Source: Rikenellaceae bacterium (GTDB lineage Bacteria; Bacteroidota; Bacteroidia; Bacteroidales; Rikenellaceae). From it: DNA of 64,000 bases. The translations under genes and the position numbers were made by a program. Positions within the stretch are counted from its first letter, which is position 1; each line of letters starts with the position of its first letter. A model generated the notes under the pieces. It was given only the letters and a program-made list of their open reading frames with translations, searched no databases and had not been told where the DNA came from. Shown here piece by piece: positions 21,059 through 29,739 of this stretch. The DNA lies in contig SUZJ01000002.1 in assembly GCA_015059945.1 (NCBI GenBank), forward strand, positions 124,001 through 188,000, given 5' to 3'.

Positions 21059-23590
21059 TTATTTGGCCAAACTGTGAAGATATAATTCCAAGTTCGTGTA
21101 GCCCGAGGGGGTGATTTTTGCTCCATCGGTGGGGTCTTTGCGGTCCATTCCGTTGCGCCTTTCCCACTTGTCGGGCATTCCGTCGCCGTCGCTATCTTTG
21201 GGGGCGCGTTTGGCTTTGAGTTTGGGCCATCCGCCCACCTCTTCCTGCGAGTTGATGATGCTGCCGCTGCCCGACAGCATCTCGCAGAGAACCCTTTGGT
21301 CCACTGCATCGGCAGGCTGTGCACCAATTCCGCCCGACACAATCATCTTCTCGTATGCCGACCACGCAGGCTCGCCGAACATCTTGCGAGGTGCGGCCAT
21401 CTCTATATCCTCGCGCGAGGCTCCGCCCTCGATGCCTACTCCCTGCCAGTTATCCTCATTGACCTTCTCGTTGTCCACAATCACGTTACCGCTTATGTGA
21501 TAGTGACCATTGTAGGCTGTGGGCTTGTGGTAGACCGACGACTCCAAAAACTCGCTCGTGTCTTTGGTGTTGGGGCCGGGCATAAAGAGGTTGTTGCACA
21601 CGATCCACCAACCCTCTTCGCCACCATAGCAGGCCTTGTCGCGCCAGTTGTAGACCACATTGTTGTAGAGCTCTACGGTGCCTCGGTAAAGCAGCAGGTC
21701 GCTGCCCCAGTAGAGGAATGGGTGGTCGAGTCGTGGGTTGCGACTTGTGTGGTGGGCCAGCAGATTGTGGTGGAAGGTGGCGTTGCGACCGCCCCAAATG
21801 CCTCCGTAGCCGTGGTTGCCCTTCTTGTGAGTTGATTTGTTCAGACTCTCGCTAATGAGGCAATACTGCATCGTGAAGTTGCGGTTGCCGTAGCACGAGG
21901 CGCACTCGTCTACGCTCCAACTCACCGAGCAGTGGTCCACGATAGCCCCCGTACACTTGCGAAATTCGAGCGCATCTTCCTGCGTCTTGGTCTTGTCGCC
22001 AAGGCGGAAGCGCAGGTGGCGCACGATTATATTGTCGGCCTCGAAGCGGGTGTCGTGCCCTGCTATACATATACCTTCGCCCGGAGCACTCTCGCCCGCA
22101 AGGGTAAAGTTGCCCTCGGTGACGTGCAACATCTCGCTCAGCTCTATGGTGCCGCTAACCTCAAAGAGTATCATTCGGGGGCCCTTCTGTTCCAGTGCCC
22201 AGCGCAGTGTGCCCTCGCTACCGTCGTCGGCCAACGAGGTTACTTTCAGCACCTTGCCACCTCGGCCGCCCGTAACGTATGCACCTCCGCCCTCGGCACC
22301 CGGGAAGGCCACCACAGCAGCCTCGGCAAGTGGTTGGCGGTAGTCGATATTGTGGTATGCCTCATATTCGAGCGATGCCCAGATGAAGGGGCCTATGCCC
22401 TTGCAGTCGTTCTCGATAATGGGCTCCGAAAGGTAGTAGGCAAAGTCGCCCATACGATTTTGCTTGCCACCCAGACCGCCCACAGCGCAGCAGTCGATGA
22501 GCGACAGAGTGCCGTCGGTATTCTCCCTTACGAACCTATCGACCAGCTTTTCGTAGAGCTCTACGGCTTTGGCCCTCTCGGTACGGGGCAGATAGCCGTT
22601 GCGCACCGCTTTGAGCATTGCATATACCAGCATTGCCGAGCCGGTAGCCTCCTCATAGTTGCCCTCTCTTTCGGGGCAGTCCATCACTTGGTACCACATA
22701 CCGCTCTGGGGGTTGGCCCAACGGGGCACAGTGGTGTAGATATGTTTCAGTATCTCAACCAGTTTGGCTCGCCCCTCGTAGCGTGCGGGCAGATAGTCCA
22801 ACACCTCTACAATGGCCACCGTATACCAACCCACAGCTCTCAGCCAAGCGTGCTGACTGAGGCCCGTCTGCTTGTCGCACCAGAACATCTGCTTCGATGA
22901 GTCCCAGGCGTGGCGGAAGAGGCCCGTTGCGGGGTCATAGGTCTTTTGGGCCACTAGTACGAATTGATTTACAATATCATCCCAAGCGTGGCCCTCGTCG
23001 ATGCCGCTATCGCCACCGCCATAGCGCCTAACATACTCGGCCTTGAAGGGCTCGGCCATATACAGACCATCGAGCCACATCTGGTGAGGATAGATTTTCT
23101 TGTGCCAGTAGCCCCCTTCGACTGTGCGGGGCTGACCTTCGAGCTGCTCCCACAGCAGTCGCAGGGCTCGGCGGTAGCGCACATCGCCCGTGCGGTCAAG
23201 AGCGTGGAAGAGCACTCGGCCCGGGCAAATGTGGTCGAGGTTGTAGTTGCTCTGCTTGTAGGTCAAAATCGAGCGACCATCATCGGCAACCATCAGATCG
23301 GCCCAGTCGAGGGCATACTGCCTCAACCCATCCATCTCGTAGCGCTCGGCCACGTCGATTATCGACAGCAGTTCCAACCCCGTGGTGTAATTCCACTTGG
23401 GCTTGGCCACTCCGTCGAGGGTTGCGGCATTGGGGTTGCGGGCTATTTCGCTCTCGGCCATACGGATCGACAGGGGCTTGTCGCCTCTGATTGCGGGGGC
23501 GGGGCGAGTGTCGCCTTGTGCCCACGAGTGGGGGAGTGCCGAGCCCAGCAGGGCCACCACAGCCACCATATATTTCAGAGCCTTGTTCAT
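21059..23590 (-). CDS. Two-domain enzyme: N-terminal GH105 (unsaturated rhamnogalacturonyl hydrolase) + C-terminal PL1 pectate lyase
   Basis: GH105: YNLDHICPGRVLFHAL...GGYWHKKIYPHQMWLDGLYMAEPF...QHAWLRAVGWYTVAIVEVLDYLP. PL1 from about residue 428: FPGAEGGGAYVTGGRGGKVLKVTSLADDG...IVDHCSVSWSVDECASCYGNRNFTMQYCLISE; C-terminal DSDGDGMPDKWE. Confidence 0.93.
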   Translation of the reverse strand: MNKALKYMVAVVALLGSALPHSWAQGDTRPAPAIRGDKPLSIRMAESEIARNPNAATLDGVAKPKWNYTTGLELLSIIDVAERYEMDGLRQYALDWADLMVADDGRSILTYKQSNYNLDHICPGRVLFHALDRTGDVRYRRALRLLWEQLEGQPRTVEGGYWHKKIYPHQMWLDGLYMAEPFKAEYVRRYGGGDSGIDEGHAWDDIVNQFVLVAQKTYDPATGLFRHAWDSSKQMFWCDKQTGLSQHAWLRAVGWYTVAIVEVLDYLPARYEGRAKLVEILKHIYTTVPRWANPQSGMWYQVMDCPEREGNYEEATGSAMLVYAMLKAVRNGYLPRTERAKAVELYEKLVDRFVRENTDGTLSLIDCCAVGGLGGKQNRMGDFAYYLSEPIIENDCKGIGPFIWASLEYEAYHNIDYRQPLAEAAVVAFPGAEGGGAYVTGGRGGKVLKVTSLADDGSEGTLRWALEQKGPRMILFEVSGTIELSEMLHVTEGNFTLAGESAPGEGICIAGHDTRFEADNIIVRHLRFRLGDKTKTQEDALEFRKCTGAIVDHCSVSWSVDECASCYGNRNFTMQYCLISESLNKSTHKKGNHGYGGIWGGRNATFHHNLLAHHTSRNPRLDHPFLYWGSDLLLYRGTVELYNNVVYNWRDKACYGGEEGWWIVCNNLFMPGPNTKDTSEFLESSVYHKPTAYNGHYHISGNVIVDNEKVNEDNWQGVGIEGGASREDIEMAAPRKMFGEPAWSAYEKMIVSGGIGAQPADAVDQRVLCEMLSGSGSIINSQEEVGGWPKLKAKRAPKDSDGDGMPDKWERRNGMDRKDPTDGAKITPSGYTNLELYLHSLAK

Positions 23591-23626
23591 AACGGGTGTG
23601 TGTTTTAGGGGGTTATAGAATAGTGT

Positions 23627-26600
23627 TTACGATTGCTTGATATTCAGTTTTTTGAGGTACTCGACGGGCGAACTCTTGTACTGCTCCTTGAAGCAGCGAC
23701 TGAAATAGCCCGGGTCCGAGAAGCCCACCTTGTAGGCCACCTCCGAAACCGAGAATTGGCCCGTGCGCAACAACATCTCGCTCTTGGTCACTCGGTACTC
23801 CTTTATCAGCTCAACGGGCGACTTACCCGTCAGCGACTTAATCTTGTTGTACATAGTCGTGCGGCCCAGGCGCAGGTGGGTTGCCAGGTTATCTATCGTC
23901 AGGTCCGAGTTTTCGATATTGGCCTCTATCCACTCCATCAGCTCGTGCAGGAACTCCTCGTCGCGGTTTGTAACGACCACATCTTTTGGGTGTACCTGAC
24001 CAGTGGTGGCGGTGCGGTTGCCTGCCGTGAGGGTTTGTATCTTGTCGAACAACATCGAGCGCTGCGAGAGCAGGTTGTCTATGCGGGCCTGCAAGAACTC
24101 CATACTGAACGGCTTGGTTATGTAGGCATCGGCACCATACTTCATTGCCAAAATGCTGTCGGCAGGGGTCTGCTTGGCGGTGAGCATAATCACAGGCAAG
24201 TGGCTCAGCTCAAAGTCTTTGCGTATGTGGTCCACCAACTCTATGCCATCCATTCGGGGCATCATAATATCCGTTACGACCACATCGGGCATATCCTCTT
24301 TGAGCCTTTCGAGTGCCTCCACTCCGTCGGCAGCCTCAATCACCTCATAAGTGTCTATCAGGTTGTTGTAGATGAAGGCCCTCACCTCGCTGTTGTCCTC
24401 TACGAGCAGTATCTTCTTGGCATCTTTGGGGCGGTTGACCACTGCGGCACGGCGCTCGCTCTGTGGCTTGTCGGCCCCTGCCTGACCTGCGCTCTGGAAG
24501 TCAATCTGCTCCATCGAGAAGTGTGAGTTGCCCAGCAGCAGGTGTATGGTGAAGGTAGAGCCTTTGCCCACCTTGCTCTCGACCTCGATGTGGCCTTTGT
24601 GGAGCTCCACTATCTCTTTGCTCAGTGCCAGACCAATGCCACTGCCACTGCTGCCACTGCCACCCTTGACGGCTGCCGAGTACTGGGCAAAGCGCTCGAA
24701 AATCTCGCCTATGCGCTCCTTGGGTATGCCTATGCCGTTGTCTTTGACCACAATGGTCACCTCGCCCTGCGCTTCGTGCAGAGCTATGGCCAGCTCGATG
24801 GTGCCCTTGTCGCGCGTGAACTTCATTGCGTTAGAGAGCAGGTTGTACAGCAGGCTCTCGATGCGCTGCGGGTCGGCCCAAAGGGGTATGTTGTTGCGCG
24901 AAAGGCTGAAAATCAGCTCGATATTGCGCTCCTGGGCCAAATCTCTGAAATCTTCGAGCACCCCACGTGCCACCTCTACTATGTCTATGCGGCTCACTCG
25001 CAACTCCATCTTGTTCTTCACGACCTTGCGGAAGTCGAGAATCTGGTTTATGAGCGAGAGCATACGCTTTGAGTTCTTGTACGATAGGTCCAGACTGCTT
25101 TCGCCCCTCTCGCTGAGGGTTTCGCGGCGCTGCACCTCCTCAATGCCGCCCATAATGAGCGTCAGAGGGGTGCGCAACTCGTGCGATATGTTGGTGAAGA
25201 ATTTGAGCTTTATCTCGGCTGTGTCTTGCTCAATCTTGGCGTTGGCCCTTATGCGCGCCATGCGGGCATAGGTGCTTGTTACAAACCACAGCAGCGCCAG
25301 TGCAAACACCACATAGAGCACCCACGCCCACCACGAGGCCCAAGGTGGGGTAACAATGTGTATGGGCAGACTAATCTCTTCCGAGGCCATCTGGGGGTTA
25401 CCCACGTAGGCCTTCACGCGGAAGGTATAGTGTCCGTGGGGTACTTTTGAGTAGTAGACGCTGTTTATCGAGCGCGAGTCGGTCCAGTCCGAGTCGTAGC
25501 CTTCGAGCTTGTACAAATAGTTCACCCTGCCTTGCAAGCGGAAGTTCAGCGCAGCAAACTCGATGCGCATCAGCAAGTAGTTGTGCCTGAGTGTTATGGG
25601 ACTGAGGGTATTGTCACTCTCCGAGTCGTCGAGCACTATGCGGCCATCCTCTACGGCCTGGCTGTTCTGTACCTCAAAGGCGGTTATGCGCAGCTTGTAG
25701 TTGTGGCCGCTCTGGCTCATCTGCTTGGGGTTGATGACCTCGATGCCGTTGTTTGAGCCCACAACCAGTTCGCCGCGGCTGTTGGTTATGGCTGCCGCCT
25801 CGTTGTAGAGCGTGGGGCGGAAGCTGTCGTAGCGGCTATAATTGGTAAATATCCCCTGCTTGGTGTCTAATTGGGTTAGGCCACTCTCGGTTGTGAGCCA
25901 TAGCGAGCCCTCGTTGTCCTCGGTGGTGGCCATAATGATATTGCTCGCCAGACCGTCGCTAACGGTATAGTTCTCCATTTGTGGCACACCGCTCTGGTCG
26001 TAGCCCACAATGCGGCTCAGACCACCTCCATAGGTCGAGAGCCATACCCTCTGGGCCGAGTCTTTGAGTATGTGTATCACATCGTTGGCCAACAGTGCCT
26101 GCTGATTGCCGGCCTCACGCTGCGCTACGGTGAAGGTCATCAGCTCGGGGGCCTCCTGTGGGTTGCAGACCAGCAGACCATCGGATGTGCCTATCAGCAA
26201 CCTATCAGTGCCATCGACCAACAGATAGCGAGCCCTTGCACCCGACTGGCTCGGATAGCTGCCGAAGCTCCAATTGGTGTTGTAGAACTTGGTGCTTTGG
26301 CTGTCGGAGAGCATATTTATGGCGCCGCCAAAGGTCGCAAACCAGATGCGCCCGTCGTGGTCCTCGGCAATGCAGTATACCTGGTCGTTGGAGAGCGAGT
26401 AGGGGTCGTGCTCCGAGTGGACAAAGTGCTTGAAGTCATAGCCACCCTTGCCACCAGTGCGTGGGCTCATTCGGTATACGCCATCGCCCTTGGTGCCTAC
26501 CCAGATGTTGCCCTGCGAGTCCTCGGTGATGGTGTAGATGGGGCCCATTGCACCACCTTGTGGCAGTCGGTCGTAACTTGCAACCAGTTCGTCCTTAGTG

Positions 26601-28015
26601 TTGTAGCAATACAGTTTACCCTCTTTGGTCCCCACCCACATACTGCCGTTGTGGTCTTTGGCCAGGGCCCTCACCTCGTCGGTGTAGGTATCTTGGTCGG
26701 CATCTCCCAGAGGTTTGTGGCTGCCGTCTGGCTGTTGCAATACTATGCGTTTGAGGCCTCGCTCGTAGTAGGTAGAGAGCCACATAACATCGTCGTCATC
26801 AATCTCAAAGGTGGCCACGCCATTGGTCATACGGCAGTCCGAGCTGGCCAAGTCGTTGTAGAAGGGTAGCAGGCGGTCGCTCTGGCGGTCGTAGTAGCCA
26901 AAGCCCACGTGGTTCATTTTCACCCACAGCCCCTCGCCGTGCTCGACCACCATACTTGTCGTGTCGGAGTAGTACTTGACGGTGTTGCGCTCTTGGCTGA
27001 AATGTTTGTAGTTGCCCCTGCGGGCATCATAGCGGGTTATGCCCTCGCGGGTGTCGGTAATCCACACCGTACCGTGACTGTCTACAACCATATCGCGTAC
27101 CCTTGTGGGCTTGCCTGCCCCCCTGATGTGGTCTATTTGGCTCGTTGAGGGGGCAAAGGTGTAGAGCCCGTTGTGCAGGGTGCCTATGTAGAGGGTGCCT
27201 TTGTTGGCATCCCAACTGAGGGCCGTTATGGTGTCGTGGCCAAAGCGCTCGCGACTTACGGCCACCTGATTGGCTACGCTTGCCGCACCAATAATGTTGT
27301 CGGTGGCGTAGAATACCAACTCGTCGGCCACCACCAAGTCTACAATGGGGGCTCCCATACGGGCCACCTCTTTGACCACCTCGCCCTCGTGGGTTACAAT
27401 AGCCAGATTGCCCTGCTCCGAGCATACCCACAAGTTGCCCTCGCGGTCGGTTGCCATATGCGAAATGCTGCTGCCAATAAGCGTGTTGCCTATGTAGTTG
27501 GTGTGCTCCAAGCGGTTACCCTCGCCCGTGGTGTAGCCCACCAGGCCAAAACCCTGATACTCAATCCACACCTTGTCGCTCTGGCGGGTGCAGAGCATAT
27601 TGTCGGTGCGGAACAGGCGGCCCTCGAGCTGCTCTATGCCCTCGCATACATCCTCAAACTCTTCGGTCAGTCGGTTGAAGCGATAGATGTGGTCGTCGTA
27701 GGTGCGGAACCAGAGGTTGCCCGCCTTGTCCTCGTCTACGCTGCGGAATCGGTTGTTCCTTACGGGCATATTCTTTGGGTCGGTGCAGTAGTTCTTGAAG
27801 GTGTAGCCATCGAAACGGCTCACACCGCTCCACGTGCACAACCACACATAGCCCTGCGAGTCGGTATAGATTTCGTGTATGTTGTTGTGGGCCATACCGT
27901 CAATGGCGGTGTACTCCGTAAAGATACCTTGCGGAGTAATAGAGCCGTACAACGAGCCGGCCGTGGTGAGCATCACCACCGCCAGTGTACCGAGTATTTT
28001 ACCAATCCGACTCAT
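23627..28015 (-). CDS. Hybrid two-component system regulator (periplasmic propeller/Y_Y_Y sensor, HisKA-HATPase, REC, AraC HTH)
   Basis: SHELRTPLTLIMGGIEE (H box), NLLSNAMKFT, DNGIGIPKERIGEIFERF, KILLVEDNSEVRAFIYNNL...VVTDIMMPRMDG, C-terminal AraC HTH VAYKVGFSDPGYFSRCFKEQYKSSPVEY. Confidence 0.97.
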   Translation of the reverse strand: MSRIGKILGTLAVVMLTTAGSLYGSITPQGIFTEYTAIDGMAHNNIHEIYTDSQGYVWLCTWSGVSRFDGYTFKNYCTDPKNMPVRNNRFRSVDEDKAGNLWFRTYDDHIYRFNRLTEEFEDVCEGIEQLEGRLFRTDNMLCTRQSDKVWIEYQGFGLVGYTTGEGNRLEHTNYIGNTLIGSSISHMATDREGNLWVCSEQGNLAIVTHEGEVVKEVARMGAPIVDLVVADELVFYATDNIIGAASVANQVAVSRERFGHDTITALSWDANKGTLYIGTLHNGLYTFAPSTSQIDHIRGAGKPTRVRDMVVDSHGTVWITDTREGITRYDARRGNYKHFSQERNTVKYYSDTTSMVVEHGEGLWVKMNHVGFGYYDRQSDRLLPFYNDLASSDCRMTNGVATFEIDDDDVMWLSTYYERGLKRIVLQQPDGSHKPLGDADQDTYTDEVRALAKDHNGSMWVGTKEGKLYCYNTKDELVASYDRLPQGGAMGPIYTITEDSQGNIWVGTKGDGVYRMSPRTGGKGGYDFKHFVHSEHDPYSLSNDQVYCIAEDHDGRIWFATFGGAINMLSDSQSTKFYNTNWSFGSYPSQSGARARYLLVDGTDRLLIGTSDGLLVCNPQEAPELMTFTVAQREAGNQQALLANDVIHILKDSAQRVWLSTYGGGLSRIVGYDQSGVPQMENYTVSDGLASNIIMATTEDNEGSLWLTTESGLTQLDTKQGIFTNYSRYDSFRPTLYNEAAAITNSRGELVVGSNNGIEVINPKQMSQSGHNYKLRITAFEVQNSQAVEDGRIVLDDSESDNTLSPITLRHNYLLMRIEFAALNFRLQGRVNYLYKLEGYDSDWTDSRSINSVYYSKVPHGHYTFRVKAYVGNPQMASEEISLPIHIVTPPWASWWAWVLYVVFALALLWFVTSTYARMARIRANAKIEQDTAEIKLKFFTNISHELRTPLTLIMGGIEEVQRRETLSERGESSLDLSYKNSKRMLSLINQILDFRKVVKNKMELRVSRIDIVEVARGVLEDFRDLAQERNIELIFSLSRNNIPLWADPQRIESLLYNLLSNAMKFTRDKGTIELAIALHEAQGEVTIVVKDNGIGIPKERIGEIFERFAQYSAAVKGGSGSSGSGIGLALSKEIVELHKGHIEVESKVGKGSTFTIHLLLGNSHFSMEQIDFQSAGQAGADKPQSERRAAVVNRPKDAKKILLVEDNSEVRAFIYNNLIDTYEVIEAADGVEALERLKEDMPDVVVTDIMMPRMDGIELVDHIRKDFELSHLPVIMLTAKQTPADSILAMKYGADAYITKPFSMEFLQARIDNLLSQRSMLFDKIQTLTAGNRTATTGQVHPKDVVVTNRDEEFLHELMEWIEANIENSDLTIDNLATHLRLGRTTMYNKIKSLTGKSPVELIKEYRVTKSEMLLRTGQFSVSEVAYKVGFSDPGYFSRCFKEQYKSSPVEYLKKLNIKQS

Positions 28016-28024
28016 CCCTCTTCG

Positions 28025-29689
28025 TTAGTGTACAGGTGTAAATTCGAGCCCGGGAACGGCTGTTTTGAGGGTCCATTCGAGAGCCTTCTTGTCCGATAGT
28101 TTGTCGGCCCACTTAACCCTCGCTTTGGGGTTTGCGCCCTCGCCTTTGGAGCGATACTCTGCATAGCGCACCGTCTTTTCGGCCTCGGGCTTCTTCCAGT
28201 TGTGCCACCCCTCGGGGCGGATGTGCGAGCCCAACTCGCAGTCGATAAAGTAGGTTTGGGCATATATCCTCCAGGGCCTTCCGAGGTAACACTTGGTCAC
28301 CCCCTCGGCGGCGGTCAGCTTGCAGTAGAGGAATGTAAAGCCGCGCTCCTGCCCCTTGCAGGTACTCGCAGCGGTGATGTACGAATCCTTCTTCGAGTGG
28401 ATGGTGCAGCTTATGAAGTCGGCCCTGCCCGAGCCGAAGATAAAGTCGGTTGTGCCCTCGATGTAGCAGTTGTCGAAGTAGCAGTTGATGTTCTCCTCGA
28501 CCTCTTCGCCATCGCGGTTGCCTACACCATATATATATAGTGTATCCTGATTGCCCAACAAACGGCAGTTGCGGTAGATCTGCGTACCAGTGCCTACGGT
28601 TTGCAGGGCCACAGCCTGGCCAACCTCGCCTGCCGAGTTCTCGATGGTGATGTTCTCCATAACTATGTGTCGGCCACAGTTGTAGAGCGTTGCGGTGCCC
28701 GAGGTGCCCAGCTCAACGCCATTGGGCCCCAGATCGCGTGCGCCATCGCCCCAAGTGATTACAACCTCGCCCTCGCCAACGAACTCAACGCTCTGCTTGG
28801 TGTAGGGGATTACCACCTTCTCCTCATAGCGCCCCTCGCGAATGAGCACCCTCAGAGGTTTCTCTTTGCCCTTGTAGAAGTTTGGCAGAGCAGCGATGGC
28901 CTCGCCAATGGTGAAAAAGTCTCCACTGCCATCTTTGGCCACCACAAAGTCGTAGTAGCGTATGTATTTGCCCAACTCGGGTATTACGCGCTCAATCTCC
29001 TGGCAAATCATTCGTGCCACGATGCGTGCTCCTGGGGTGGTGAAGTGGGTGTTGTCGTTTTTGCCGTCGGGGTGGCTGGGGTACTTGCCTGCGGGCAGGT
29101 TCATAAAGTACTTCCTGCTGCCCTCATCGCCCAGTGGCTCGAGCCACTGACGGGTAAGCTTTTCGGCATCAATGAATAGCACACCTGTCTGCTCGGCTAC
29201 GCGGTGGCACTCAACAAGGTAGTCGCCGTGTGAGTCGGCCAACTCGCCCTGCTTCCACCACCTGCGACACACCTGGGTGAGCAGTACAGGGGTGGCACCT
29301 TTGCTCCTGACCTTGTCGATGTAGGCCACAAGGTTGCGACCATACTGCTCGGGGGTGGTAAAGCGCAGTGTGTCATCTACTTTGGTGTCGTTGTGGCCAA
29401 ACTGTATGAACACATAGTCGCCCGGGCGCATACTATCCTCGACTGCCTGCCAGTGGCCCAGCGTAACGAACGACTTGGTGCTGCGGCCATTCTTGGCGTG
29501 GTTTTCGATAATCACCTCGGCCGGGTCGAAGAAGGGTTGTAGAACGTGTCCCCAACCTCTTTCGGGGCTCCCCTTTGAGATATCTTTGGTTGCTGCGGTC
29601 GAGTCGCCACAGACGAATATGCGTGTTTGGCTGCTTGCTCCCCAGAGGGTCAGCAGTGCGGCCAGAATGGTCAGTAGTGTGCGTTTCAT
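28025..29689 (-). CDS. Two-domain pectin esterase: CE12 rhamnogalacturonan acetylesterase (SGNH) + CE8 pectin methylesterase
   Basis: CE12: IFVCGDSTAA...GWGHVLQPFF...IIENHAKNGRSTKSF...VFIQFGHND...DNTHFTTPGA. CE8: FVVAKDGSGDFFTIGEAIAALP...GQAVALQTVGTGTQIYRNCRLLGNQDTLY...GTTDFIFGSGRADF...YLGRPWRIYAQTYFIDCELG. Confidence 0.95.
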   Translation of the reverse strand: MKRTLLTILAALLTLWGASSQTRIFVCGDSTAATKDISKGSPERGWGHVLQPFFDPAEVIIENHAKNGRSTKSFVTLGHWQAVEDSMRPGDYVFIQFGHNDTKVDDTLRFTTPEQYGRNLVAYIDKVRSKGATPVLLTQVCRRWWKQGELADSHGDYLVECHRVAEQTGVLFIDAEKLTRQWLEPLGDEGSRKYFMNLPAGKYPSHPDGKNDNTHFTTPGARIVARMICQEIERVIPELGKYIRYYDFVVAKDGSGDFFTIGEAIAALPNFYKGKEKPLRVLIREGRYEEKVVIPYTKQSVEFVGEGEVVITWGDGARDLGPNGVELGTSGTATLYNCGRHIVMENITIENSAGEVGQAVALQTVGTGTQIYRNCRLLGNQDTLYIYGVGNRDGEEVEENINCYFDNCYIEGTTDFIFGSGRADFISCTIHSKKDSYITAASTCKGQERGFTFLYCKLTAAEGVTKCYLGRPWRIYAQTYFIDCELGSHIRPEGWHNWKKPEAEKTVRYAEYRSKGEGANPKARVKWADKLSDKKALEWTLKTAVPGLEFTPVH

Positions 29690-29694
29690 TTTTA

Positions 29695-29725
29695 GTTATC
29701 AGTTGTCAGTTATCAGTTGTCAGTT
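29695..29725. repeat. 7-mer tandem array (TTATCAG TTGTCAG)x2
   Basis: gTTATCAGTTGTCAGTTATCAGTTGTCAGtt between the CE12-CE8 start and the PL1 stop. Confidence 0.85.
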
Positions 29726-29739
29726 TTTTCTGGGGGTGG

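Noticed and set aside
23627-28015. HTCS as a novel regulator class
   Set aside because: Domain order (propeller, Y_Y_Y, HisKA, HATPase, REC, AraC HTH) is the standard Bacteroidota hybrid two-component system for PUL control.
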